A stretch of 64,000 bases of DNA, from contig NZ_JACJJK010000001.1 of NCBI RefSeq assembly GCF_016899935.1, forward strand, positions 343,481 to 407,480, read 5' to 3'. A model generated the notes under the pieces. It worked only from the letters and a program-made list of their open reading frames with translations, was not told the origin of the DNA and searched no databases. Below, one piece after another: positions 45,701 through 54,400 of this stretch (within the stretch, counting starts at the first letter, position 1; each line of letters begins with the position of its first letter). Source of the DNA: Olsenella uli. Its GTDB lineage: Bacteria > Actinomycetota > Coriobacteriia > Coriobacteriales > Atopobiaceae. A program made the translations under genes and the position numbers.

Positions 45701-47375
45701 CGCGGCAGTCCTCGAGGAGGTTGCCGTGGTTGCCGAGGTAGAGCACCGTGCTCGTGACGAGGCTCTCGCGCAGGGCGTCGATCGGCGGGTTGGTCACCTG
45801 GGCGAAGAGCTGGTTGAAGTAGTCGAAGAACGAGCGCGTCTTGGTGGAGAGACAGGCGAGCGGCGCGTCCACGCCCATCGAGGCCAGCGGCACCGCGCCC
45901 TTCTCGGCCATCGGGCGCACGACCTCGTCCACGTCGTCGTAGTGCCAGCCGTAGGCGGCGAGGCGCGCCGCGAGCGACGGGGCGTCGGCGGGCACGGGCA
46001 CCTCCGCCTCCGCCGGCTGCGGCTCCGGCAGGTCGGCGACGTCGATTGTCTCCTCGTCGAGCCAGTCGCGGTAGGGCTTCTCGCCGGCCAGGCGGTCGCG
46101 GATCTCGTCGTTGCCGATGACGCGGCCGGCCACGGGGTCGACCTCGAGCATCTCGCCGGGGCCGAGACAGCCCGTGCGCAGGATGTTGGCGGGCTCGACG
46201 TCGATGGTGCCCACCTCGGAGGCCAGGATCAGACGGTCGTCGCGCGTCACGTAGTAGCGCGCGGGGCGCAGGCCGTTCCGGTCGAGCGCGGCGCCCAGCG
46301 TGCGCCCGTCGGTGAAGACGATCGCGGCGGGGCCGTCCCAGGGCTCCATGAGCATGGACTGGTAGGCGTCGTAGGCGCGGCGCTTGTCGCTGAGCGCGGG
46401 GTTCTTGTCCCAGGGCTCCGGCATCATGAGCGAGACCGCGCGGTCGAGCGGCCGTCCGTTCATGACGAGAAACTCGAGCACGTTGTCCAGGATCGCGGAG
46501 TCCGAGCCCTCGCGGTTGATGATCGGCAGCACGCGCGCCAGGTCCGCGCCCAGCGCCGGGGAGTAGAGGCTCGGCTCGCGCGCGCGGATCCAGCTCACGT
46601 TGCCGCGCAGGGTGTTGATCTCGCCGTTGTGGATGATGTAGCGGTTGGGGTGCGCGCGCTCCCAGGAGGGCGTCGTGTTGGTGGAGTAGCGCGAGTGCAC
46701 GAGGGCGAGCGCCGTCTCCACGGCGGCGTCGTTCAGGTCCAGGTAGAAGCGACGCATCTGGGTGGCGACGAGCATGCCCTTGTAGACGATCGTGCGACTG
46801 GACATGCTGCAGACGTAGAAGATCTTGCCGGCGAGCGCGGGCGTGGCGTCGGCGGCGCGCTCGATCGTGCGGCGGCAGACGTAGAGGCGGCGCTCGAAGT
46901 CCAGGCCGCGCGCCACGTCCTCCGGGCGGCGCAGGAACGCCTGGTAGATCGTGGGCATGCAGGCCTGCGCCGTGGATCCCAGGTCGTGCGGGTCAACCGG
47001 CACCGCGCGCCAGAACATGAGCGGCACGCCGCACTCCGCGCAGCCACGCTCGAAGACCTGGCGCGCCGCCGTGACGCCCGCCGGGTCGTCGTGCGGCAGG
47101 AACAGCATGGCCACGCCGTAGTCACCCTCGTCGGGCAGGAGCTGGCCCTCCTTCTGCGCCTCCTTGCGGAAGAAGCGGTGCGGCAGCTGAAAGAGCACGC
47201 CCGCGCCGTCGCCGGTATTCTTCTCGAGGCCCTTGCCGCCGCGGTGCTCGAGGTTCACGAGCACCGAGAGCGCGTCGTCGAGCGTCTGGTGGCTGCGGAC
47301 GCCGTGCAGGTGTGCGATGGCGCCGATGCCGCAGGCGTCATGCTCGTAGCTCTCGCGATAGAGGCCGCTTTCCAT
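42783..47375 (-). CDS. gltB: Glutamate synthase large subunit
   Basis: A 1530-residue alpha subunit that moves the amide of glutamine to 2-oxoglutarate. The short propeptide MESGLYRESYEHDA precedes the nucleophile Cys15 (HDACGIGAI) after processing. The amidotransferase domain (about 1-430), the central and FMN domains (PGEGGHLPGRKV, SVKLCALAGVGTIATGVAKGG, SGHNGGTGAAPRDS), 3Fe-4S cysteines in CLMQRDCQRDTCPAG and a GXGXG C-terminal domain are all present. The ATG at 47375 has GAGGGGAG upstream. The 185-base gap above it has only a GC-rich imperfect inverted repeat. Confidence 0.97.
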   Translation of the reverse strand: MESGLYRESYEHDACGIGAIAHLHGVRSHQTLDDALSVLVNLEHRGGKGLEKNTGDGAGVLFQLPHRFFRKEAQKEGQLLPDEGDYGVAMLFLPHDDPAGVTAARQVFERGCAECGVPLMFWRAVPVDPHDLGSTAQACMPTIYQAFLRRPEDVARGLDFERRLYVCRRTIERAADATPALAGKIFYVCSMSSRTIVYKGMLVATQMRRFYLDLNDAAVETALALVHSRYSTNTTPSWERAHPNRYIIHNGEINTLRGNVSWIRAREPSLYSPALGADLARVLPIINREGSDSAILDNVLEFLVMNGRPLDRAVSLMMPEPWDKNPALSDKRRAYDAYQSMLMEPWDGPAAIVFTDGRTLGAALDRNGLRPARYYVTRDDRLILASEVGTIDVEPANILRTGCLGPGEMLEVDPVAGRVIGNDEIRDRLAGEKPYRDWLDEETIDVADLPEPQPAEAEVPVPADAPSLAARLAAYGWHYDDVDEVVRPMAEKGAVPLASMGVDAPLACLSTKTRSFFDYFNQLFAQVTNPPIDALRESLVTSTVLYLGNHGNLLEDCRDSCRLVRLPGPMLSRADFERIRAIDRAGFRAETVRAVYPAGGGEGALEHALDELAVAAEKDVRSGANIVVISDRAGAGETPIPSLLALGCVHNHLIRCGLRTRADLVVETGDAICAHDFACLVGYSASGIYPYLAHDCIADLCARGELSLAPEEACARYDRAVTAGIVSIMSKMGISTMQGYHSAQIFEILGLSDELVEKYFTFTATRVGGLTVADLQRELDARAAAARAQAASPAPDQLPTLGLTKWRPGGEEHLIDPKAIYLLQRACREGDYGLFKEFSAWVHRGGRAVTLRDLMDFSPVGAPVPLDEVEPASEIVKRFNTGAMSYGSISREQHECLAIAMNRLHGRSNTGEGGEDPARETALPGGDSACSAIKQVASGRFGVTSRYLSSAIEIQIKMAQGAKPGEGGHLPGRKVYPWIAEVRQSTPGVGLISPPPHHDIYSIEDLAELIFDLKNANPGARISVKLCALAGVGTIATGVAKGGADKILVSGHNGGTGAAPRDSIYHAGIPFEIGLAETQQTLLRNGLRSRVVLETDGKLMSGRDVAIAALLGAEEFGFATMPLIACGCLMQRDCQRDTCPAGIATQNCALRGRFAGRPEHVVNYLTFVAEELREVMAELGFRTVDEMVGRADCLRQVPVAGEANWKANRLDLSDLLACAEPEFGRHVPGADGRHFLPEMGPDLELDRTLDATLFVPYTAEARAHLTPVRFRADIDNVNRCVGTLLGSHVTRAHPEGLPEGSITVDCEGSAGQSFGAFLPAGVTLNVSGDANDYFGKGLSGGVLSVRPADGATYKFDENVIVGNVAFYGATSGRGFVNGLAGQRFCVRNSGATVVVEGVGNHGCEYMTGGCVVVLGEVGANFAAGMSGGVAYVYDRFGTLARRCNTELVNLEEPDAQDLELVRSLVEEHVRRTASPRGIKLLYQFDEASAHFVKVIPRDYERVLALVAEAKAAGATHEQALNHAFDAMREA

Positions 47376-47560
47376 GTGACTCCCCTCGTTCGGTTCCAAG
47401 GGCGAGTCTACGGCGCGCCGTCGGCGGGCGAGAAAAGCGAGACGAACTTGCTACGCGCTCGCCACGCGCGCGTTTCCCGGCGGTCACGCGCGCGACGCGC
47501 TCCGGTAACGGGCGCGAAACGCGGAGCTGGGCCGGCGGCGGGCGACGAGACGGGATGGGC

Positions 47561-48502
47561 TCACAGCCCGCGCGGACGGACGGGACGCGCGTCGTCGGTC
47601 GCCGCGAGGCGCGCGTCGTCGTCGGCACGCGGGGCCCAGCTCTCCGAGAGCGGGCCCGCCTCCGGCACCGGCGCGGTCCCGAGCAGCTCCCACGCGCGCA
47701 CCGCCGCCGGGACGTAGAGGGCCACGACCACGAGGTAGCTCGCCACGAGCGAGAGGCCCGCGACCACGGCGAGGGCGCCCTCTCCCCCGCTCACGTAGCC
47801 CCCGAGGGAGTCCTCCAGCCCACCGAGCACGGCGAGCGGCGCCATGAGCAGGAAGTCCCCGAGGGCGTGGAGGGCGGCGACGCCGAGGAGGCTGTGCGTC
47901 CGCACGTAGACGGTGCCGAGCAGAAGGCCGATGAAGGCGGCCTGCGCGGTCTTGAGCAGCATCTGGGCCAGCGTGATCGGGTCGAGCGACGCGGACAGAG
48001 CGACGTGGGCCGCGCCAAAGGCCACGGACGAGACCAGCACCGACGCCACCACACCGTTGCGCGTCCCCCCGTGCCGCGAGAGCAGGCCGCCGAGGAGCAG
48101 CACCCGGAAGAGCGCCTCCTCGTAGAGGCCCACGCCCGCGCACAGCAGCGCCGTCGCCACGAGGTCCGCCGCCCACGAGGGGGAGACGGAGGCTCCCTCG
48201 CCCGCACCCGCCGCGCGGAGCAGGGCCGTCACCTCAAGGACGCACAGCCCCAGGGCGAGCAGCACCGGGTAGCGCCCCTCGTGCAGGGCGCGGCGCAGCC
48301 CCGCCACGCTCGGCACGAGCGCGCGGCCGCCGCCGAGCAGCGCCACGAACGCCGCCACGAGCGCGAACAGCAGGAAGCGCTGCAGCGCCTGGTCGAGCAG
48401 GAGGGGCAGCATCGGGACGCTCGGCGCGACGAAGAGCGCGAGGAACCCGACCGCCGTGAGCGCGATCGCCCACCCCTGCCTGTGCGTCCTGATGAGCGCC
48501 AT
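47561..48502 (-). CDS. CPBP-family intramembrane metalloprotease
   Basis: A 313-residue membrane protein with about eight helices. CPBP/Abi signatures are the EExxxR motif in LYEEALFRVLLLG, the FGAAHVAL histidine motif, and the third motif HALGDFLLM. Relatives process lipids or CAAX-type proteins or give bacteriocin immunity; the substrate here is unknown. The C-terminal 50 residues are cytoplasmic, acidic and arginine-rich. Single gene, divergent from the BMP-domain gene. Confidence 0.9.
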   Translation of the reverse strand: MALIRTHRQGWAIALTAVGFLALFVAPSVPMLPLLLDQALQRFLLFALVAAFVALLGGGRALVPSVAGLRRALHEGRYPVLLALGLCVLEVTALLRAAGAGEGASVSPSWAADLVATALLCAGVGLYEEALFRVLLLGGLLSRHGGTRNGVVASVLVSSVAFGAAHVALSASLDPITLAQMLLKTAQAAFIGLLLGTVYVRTHSLLGVAALHALGDFLLMAPLAVLGGLEDSLGGYVSGGEGALAVVAGLSLVASYLVVVALYVPAAVRAWELLGTAPVPEAGPLSESWAPRADDDARLAATDDARPVRPRGL

Positions 48503-48606
48503 GTGGACCTCCCGTCATATCGCAAGCATACCCGTTGTGCCGGGCATTGATGTCCGGGCGATTCGCTACCATGGGTGAGAACGGTCCCGCCCACGAAGGG
48601 AGCCCC

Positions 48607-50568
48607 ATGCTCGAGGACTACGCCAAGGCACGCAAGCTCGGCCTCAAGCAGGTGGAGCGCGACGTCGCCGCCGGTCGCTACCCCTATCCCCCCGCCCTCG
48701 ACGACATCCTCAAGAACCAGGGCTACCAGGGCGAGGTTCCCGTCGGCCTCACGGAGATAGACCTCTCGCTCATCGCCGGCACCAAGACGCGCGGCCGCCA
48801 GAACATGTTCTCGAGCGGCTTTCTTCCCATCGCCGAGCCCACCTCCGAGTTCGCGATGAAGTGGAGCGACCTCATCGACTCCCAGCGCACCGAGGGCCTG
48901 CGCGACCCAATCGTGGTCTTCGAGTACCTGCAGCGCTTCTACGTGCAGGAGGGCAACAAGCGCGTGAGCGTCTCGCGCTACCTGGGCATGCCCACGATCC
49001 TGGCAAACATCACGCGCGTGACGCCCATGCCCTCCGACGAGAAGGCCCTGCGCCTCTATCACGAGTTCACGCGCTTCTACCGCGTGTGCCCCATCTACGG
49101 CATCATCTCCTCCGAGGAGGGCTTCTACGCGCGCCTCGCGGCCCTTCTCGACCGCGACCTCGACGAGCCGTGGCCCGAGGACGACGTGCGCGACCTGCGC
49201 TCGCTCTTCGACAGCTTCTCCGCGTCGTGGCGCGCCCGGGGCGGCGACGCGCTCGACCTGCAGATCGGCGACGCCCTGCTTACCTATATCACGATCTATG
49301 GCTTCTCGCACGCGCGCGGCCTCACGCCGTCGCAGGTGGACGCCGAGGTCGGCAAGGTCTGGGGCGAGTTCGTGGTCACGCAGGGCGAGGGCGCTCGGGC
49401 CTACCTCGAGGACCCCAACACCGAGCACACCGCGCCGCTGCCCAAGCTCAAGAACCTCGCCAAGAAGGCCGTGCTCGCCAAGCCCTTCCGCGTGGCCTTC
49501 ATCTACGACCGCAACCCGCTCTCATCGGGCTGGATCTCGCTGCACGAGCGCGGCCGCCGAAGGCTCGAGGAGCGCCTGGGCGGCACCGTGGAGACGCGCG
49601 CCTTCACCGACCGCAGCTCCGACGCCGCCTTCGACCAGGCCGTCGAGGAGGCCGTGGGGCACGGGGCGGACCTCGTGATCACCTGCTCGCCCTCGCAGAT
49701 GCGCCAGGTCACGCGCGCCGCAGCCGAGCACCCCGGGCCGGCCTACCTCAACTGCTCCGTGAGCCTCTCGCACAGCGCCGTGCGCGGCTTCTACGGTCGC
49801 ATGTACGAGGCCAAGTTCCTGCTCGGCGCGCTCGCGGCGAGCCTGGCGGGCCACCACAAGGTGGGCTACGTCGCGGAGTCGCCGGTCTTCTCCACGGTAG
49901 CGGAGATCAACGCCTTCGCGATCGGCGCCCAGATGGTGGACCCCTACGTCACGGTCCACCTCAAGTGGTTCTCGGCCAAGGACTACGACTGGCGCCGCGA
50001 GCTCAAGGAGGAGGGCGTCCACATCATCTCCGGGCGCGACTACGCCAACCCGCTCGCGCCCAAGGAGTCCTGGGGCCTCTACCGCGTGGAGGAGAGCGGC
50101 GCGGAGACCCATCTCGCCGAGCCCGTCTGGAAGTGGGGGCGCTACTACGAGATGCTGGTCCGCTCCATCCGCAACGACACCTGGAAGCGGGAGGGCGAGA
50201 AGGTCGCGGGCCAGTCGCTCAACTACTGGTGGGGCATGTCCGCCGGCGTACTGGACGTGAGCCTTTCCGACGAGCTGCCGCGCGGGCAGCGCATGCTCGT
50301 GGACGTGCTGCGTCAGTCGGTGCTCTCGGGGCGCGTGCACCCGTTCACGGGCAAGCTCGTGGCGCAGGGCGGCGACGTGGTCCAGGGCCCGGAGGCGGGA
50401 CGGCTCACGAGCGAGCAGATCGTGCGCATGCGCTGGCTCAACGAGAACGTGGTGGGCCGCCTGCCCGAGCAGCACGAGCTCGACCGCGACGGCCTCGTGG
50501 AGGTGGAGGTCGCCGGCGTGATCCCGGTGGACCCCGCGACGGTCCTGCTCAAGGACACGAGCCGCTAG
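48607..50568 (+). CDS. Cytoplasmic BMP/PnrA-domain protein with an N-terminal ParB-like region
   Basis: A 653-residue protein whose C-terminal half (from KPFRVAFIYDRNPLSSGW at about residue 295) is a BMP/Med-type ligand-binding domain like nucleoside-binding PnrA. It has no signal peptide or lipobox. The first 290 residues are different: RQNMFSSGFLPIAEP, then VVFEYLQRFYVQEGNKRVSVSRYLGMP, which resembles the EGNxR core of ParB-like folds. It is probably an intracellular sensor or enzyme for nucleosides rather than a transporter part. A metallophosphoesterase follows 12 bases later. AAGGGAG site. Confidence 0.82.
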   Translation: MLEDYAKARKLGLKQVERDVAAGRYPYPPALDDILKNQGYQGEVPVGLTEIDLSLIAGTKTRGRQNMFSSGFLPIAEPTSEFAMKWSDLIDSQRTEGLRDPIVVFEYLQRFYVQEGNKRVSVSRYLGMPTILANITRVTPMPSDEKALRLYHEFTRFYRVCPIYGIISSEEGFYARLAALLDRDLDEPWPEDDVRDLRSLFDSFSASWRARGGDALDLQIGDALLTYITIYGFSHARGLTPSQVDAEVGKVWGEFVVTQGEGARAYLEDPNTEHTAPLPKLKNLAKKAVLAKPFRVAFIYDRNPLSSGWISLHERGRRRLEERLGGTVETRAFTDRSSDAAFDQAVEEAVGHGADLVITCSPSQMRQVTRAAAEHPGPAYLNCSVSLSHSAVRGFYGRMYEAKFLLGALAASLAGHHKVGYVAESPVFSTVAEINAFAIGAQMVDPYVTVHLKWFSAKDYDWRRELKEEGVHIISGRDYANPLAPKESWGLYRVEESGAETHLAEPVWKWGRYYEMLVRSIRNDTWKREGEKVAGQSLNYWWGMSAGVLDVSLSDELPRGQRMLVDVLRQSVLSGRVHPFTGKLVAQGGDVVQGPEAGRLTSEQIVRMRWLNENVVGRLPEQHELDRDGLVEVEVAGVIPVDPATVLLKDTSR

Positions 50569-50580
50569 GGGGCACGGGAC

Positions 50581-51222
50581 GTGAGGATTCTCTGCATAGC
50601 GGACACCGAGGAGAGCTGGCTCTACGACCACTACGACCGCGAGCGCATGGCCGGCGTGGACCTGATCGTCTCCTGCGGCGACCTGCCCGCGACCTACCTC
50701 GAGCACATCGTCACCCTCGCCAACGTGCCGCTGCTCTACGTATGGGGCAACCACGACACCGCCTACGAGCGCCACGCACCCGAGGGCTGCATCGACATCG
50801 ACGGCCACGTGCGCGACTTCTGTGGCCTGCGCGTCATGGGGCTCGGCGGGTCCATCCGCTACAACGACCAGGTCCACGGCTTCACCGAGGCGGAGATGGC
50901 GAGAAGGGCGGCGCGCATGGCGCTGCTCGCCCAGGCCTCGGGCGGGGTGGACCTGATCGTGACGCACGCCCCGGCGCGCGGCTACGGCGACCTCGACGAC
51001 CTGCCGCACCGCGGGTTCGAGGCGTTCGACCGACTGCTCGACCGCGTGCGGCCGCGCTACCTGCTGCACGGCCACGTCCACATGGAGTACGGCCGCATCG
51101 AGCGCGTGCGCGAGCACCCCAGCGGCGCCACGATCGTCAACGCCTGCGGCTCCTACCTGCTGGACCTCCCCGACGACTCGATCCCCGAGCGCCGCGGCCT
51201 CTTCCGCCCCGAGAACGTGTAG
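50581..51222 (+). CDS. Calcineurin-like metallophosphoesterase
   Basis: A 213-residue phosphoesterase. Motifs in order: IADTEE in place of the usual DxH at the N-terminus, VSCGDLPATYLE, WGNHDTAYE, VTHAPARGYGD, LHGHVHMEYG. The first motif has Glu/Ser after the Asp instead of the usual His, an oddity shared with some YfcE-like proteins. The GTG start has AGGGGG upstream, right after the BMP-domain gene. The pair suggests a phosphodiester or nucleotide substrate. Codons 107-110 are GCG-AGA-AGG-GCG, rare arginine codons in a CGAGAAG word. Confidence 0.88.
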   Translation: MRILCIADTEESWLYDHYDRERMAGVDLIVSCGDLPATYLEHIVTLANVPLLYVWGNHDTAYERHAPEGCIDIDGHVRDFCGLRVMGLGGSIRYNDQVHGFTEAEMARRAARMALLAQASGGVDLIVTHAPARGYGDLDDLPHRGFEAFDRLLDRVRPRYLLHGHVHMEYGRIERVREHPSGATIVNACGSYLLDLPDDSIPERRGLFRPENV

Positions 51223-51259
51223 GGGCGCGCGTTCTTCTCAGCCGCAGGTTCCTCTCGAC

Positions 51260-51295
51260 AAAATAACGCGCTCGATTGTACGAGCGCGTTATTTT
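51260..51295. terminator. Bidirectional intrinsic terminator
   Basis: AAAATAACGCGCTCG, a six-base loop, and the exact complement followed by TTTT: a 15-base stem with A/T tails on both sides, in the convergent gap between the phosphoesterase and the surface protein. A third copy of the arm, CGAGCGCGTTA, occurs at 51326-51336 and would compete for pairing with the left arm. Confidence 0.9.
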
Positions 51296-51383
51296 TATCT
51301 GCAGATATAGAAGGTTGTGCTTGATCGAGCGCGTTAATCTGGCGAGAAGAACGTGCGACTGAGAAGAACGACGGCACAAGAAG

Positions 51384-51418
51384 GCGGCCCCGCTCCCTCC
51401 GTGAGGGAACGAGGCCGC
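51384..51418 (-). terminator. Terminator of the surface-protein gene
   Basis: On the minus strand GCGGCC...CCCTC pairs with GAGGG...GGCCGC around ACG, 24 bases after the stop, followed by CTTCTTG. Strong GC stem with a short pyrimidine tail. Confidence 0.8.
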
Positions 51419-51442
51419 TCCTGGTATCAGGGACGTCTGCCG

Positions 51443-54400
51443 CTAGCCGTCGTGACGCCTGCGGTAGATCACCGTGCCCGCCACCAGCGCCGCGCCACAC
51501 GCCGCCAGGACGCCGGTCAGCACCGTCGGGGTGCGGTCGCCAGTCCCCGGCATGCCAGAGCCGTCGGGTTCCGTCGCGGGCGTCGTGCCATGCTGCTCGT
51601 AGCCGCAAACGGTGCAGGTGCGCACCCACTGGCCCTTCTCGGACTCGGTGGCCCCGCTCACCTGCTCCCAGTCGCCAAAGGTGTGCTCCGCCCTCTCGGA
51701 GACGGCGCCGCAGACCTCGCAGACCTTCCAGTGGGTCTCTCCGTCGCACTTCCAGTCGGACCAGACGTGCTCGTGGGGAGCTGCGGACTCGGTCTCGAAG
51801 GTGGCCTCGATGCTGTGGTCCTCGGTCACGCCGTCGAAGGCGTAGGAGTCCACCCGGCCCACGGACTCGCCGTCGACCTTGACGTCGGCGATGGCGTAGC
51901 CCTCGTTCGGCGTGATGGTGAAGGTCTGGCCGTCGCCCTCGGACACCGTCACGTCACCGGACGGCGTGATGGTGCCGCCCTCGCCCGCCGTGGCGGTGAT
52001 GGTGTGGAGCGTCGAGCGGGACGTGACCACGAGCTCCTGGTTCTCCTCGCTCGCCGGGACGGTGAAGGTTCCGTCCTTCACCTGATCGAGCACCGAGACC
52101 CCGTTCAGGGTGACGTCGGCGATGGCGTAGTTCTCCTTCGCCTCGATGGAGAAGGTCTTTCCCTCCTCGACGGAGACGGTGAACGTGCCCGCCGGGGTCA
52201 CCGTGCTGCCCTCGTCGGCCTTGGCGGTGATGGTGCGGGCGTCGGTCTGCCACACGATGGCGTACGGCGAGAAGCCCTCACGAGGAACGTTGAACTTGAT
52301 GCCCTGCGGCGTGCACTCAGCCTCGACGACCTCGGGGACGCAGGCCTCGATGGCGGGCACGACCTCGGCCTCGCCGGAGAATCCGTACTCGCGGTGCAGC
52401 TCGGGATAGTGCACCACGGTGAAGTTGATGTACTTCGCCTCGTCATAGGTCATCTCGTCGGGGTACGGCAGGTACACCGTGGTGCCGTAGCTGGCGGAGA
52501 CCCAGGCGTTGCCGTTGTAGGCGTCGACGAGGTCGAGGTAGTGGAAGTCGAAGCGATAGGCCTGACCCTCGCCCAGCGCGGGAAGGACGCCCTCGTCGAC
52601 GGCGCGCTGCTCGAGAAGGTACTGACGGTCGGTGCCGTCCTCGTCGACGAGGAGGTCGTCGTCAAGGATCTGGATGCCGTCGGCCGCGACCTGGCGGTCC
52701 TCGTCGTCGTTGGTGTAGAACTCAGTCTTAAACAACCCCGGCAGCGGGCTTTCGTTGGCAATGGCCTCGGCATGCTCCACGAGCTCGGTCGGCTCGTCGT
52801 CCAGCAGCTCGTGGGTGTTCGTGCCGTCGATGGCCTCGTCGATGTTCTCGACATAGCGCACGGTAAGCACGCCCGTGCCGAACTCGTCCGCAACGTCGTT
52901 GCCGTTGATGCGAACCTCATGCTCGCCTTTGGCCCACTGGAGGGTCATGGTGTACTCGCCGGCCTCGGCGTCATTGGTGACGGGGTTGCCCTCGGCGTCG
53001 GTGTAGGTCACCGTGAAGAGCTGGAGCAGCTCGCCCATGAGGTCGCCGGAGTCGACCGGCTGGCCATCCACCTCAAGCGTCTCAATGTCATCCAAGCAGT
53101 TTGTGAGCGTCAGCGCAGGAAAGCCGTTGTCCGAGGTCTCCTGACCCTGACCACCGCCGGTATAGATGGTGACGTCGTCAGGTGCGAGCGTGTACTCATT
53201 GTTGTTGACGAACATCATCGCGTAAGACTGGCCAGCGGTAAGACCTGTAAGCGTCACATCAACGGGATCGGAGTTCTCGACCTCCTGAAGGATGACCTCT
53301 GCCCCACTGACCGGCGTTCCGTCCTCGTTAAGGGGAATAAGCGCAGCGAACAGGGCAGTCTTCTTCATGTAGGAACTACGGGACGCAGTAAAATGCACCT
53401 CGCTTGTCGACGGCTGAACCCAAGCGGCACTCGACCCGACGACGGTCCAATCGGCGCACTGGCTTGCAACGGCATCTTTAATGGCAGTTGCCGCCGAGCT
53501 GCTCGCATTTCCAAGCTTGATGTTCTCGTAATCGGAATCAAGCGTCACGTCAAAAGCAGTAAGGTCAACCGTAGTGTTGCCGTCAAGACCACCCGGCTCA
53601 AGCACGATGTGCTCCTGCGCATCGGTTGCAGGAAGCGTGTTCTGCGCACGAACCTGAGCCCCACCATCGTTGTTGTCCTCGATGGTTGCGGTGCTTTTAA
53701 TCGTCAATAGTGACTGGTTGCTCTTGGGGTAATACTGTAGGGCATAGCTCGAGCAGTTGGTAATCGTACCGGCAATAGTTACATTGGACGGATCCTCGAG
53801 TCGCATACCGTAACCGGTGACGTTCGTGATAACGCCCGTCTCCGTCAGCGTAATGCTGCCGTCCTTGCGCGAACCGTTGTTAGACATGAAAAACACCGTT
53901 GGGCTGACATCCTCGATAGTGCCAGCGATCTCGACGGTTGGCTTGCCGCCGTTCAAATAGACAACGGCAGTGTCCGCTGCGCACTCCTTAATGCTGCCCG
54001 TCTTACGAAGATAGAACGCACCCTGCGTACCGCGCATACGGAAAAGTACGTCCTTAGCATTCACGTTCGAGATAGAACCGCCGAGATCAACCGTCGCACC
54101 ATTCATGTCGGCAATCCCGGAAGGCGAGATGTTGCGAATCTCAGAGCCCTGCTCCGTCGTAAAGGTGCAGCTAATCAGGTGCAGCACAGAATCCGACCCG
54201 GTGTTGTCGTGCGAGTTTATGCTCTCGATAACACCGCCGGAAGCCAAGGTGAACTTGGTATTACCGCTTCCGTAGTATGCAACGCCGGCGTCAACCGGGC
54301 TTTTAACCTTTTCGCTCGACGTAATGTTCTTGATGGTTCCAGCGAACGTGGTCACACCGCCGTTGTCGGCGAAAATCGCGCGTCCGTCGATGCCCTCAAT

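Noticed and set aside
42711..47717. A 1668-codon open frame antisense to gltB
   Set aside because: gltB is certain on the other strand. Long antisense frames are expected where GC-rich third positions suppress stop codons, and the translation is low-complexity with no recognisable domain.
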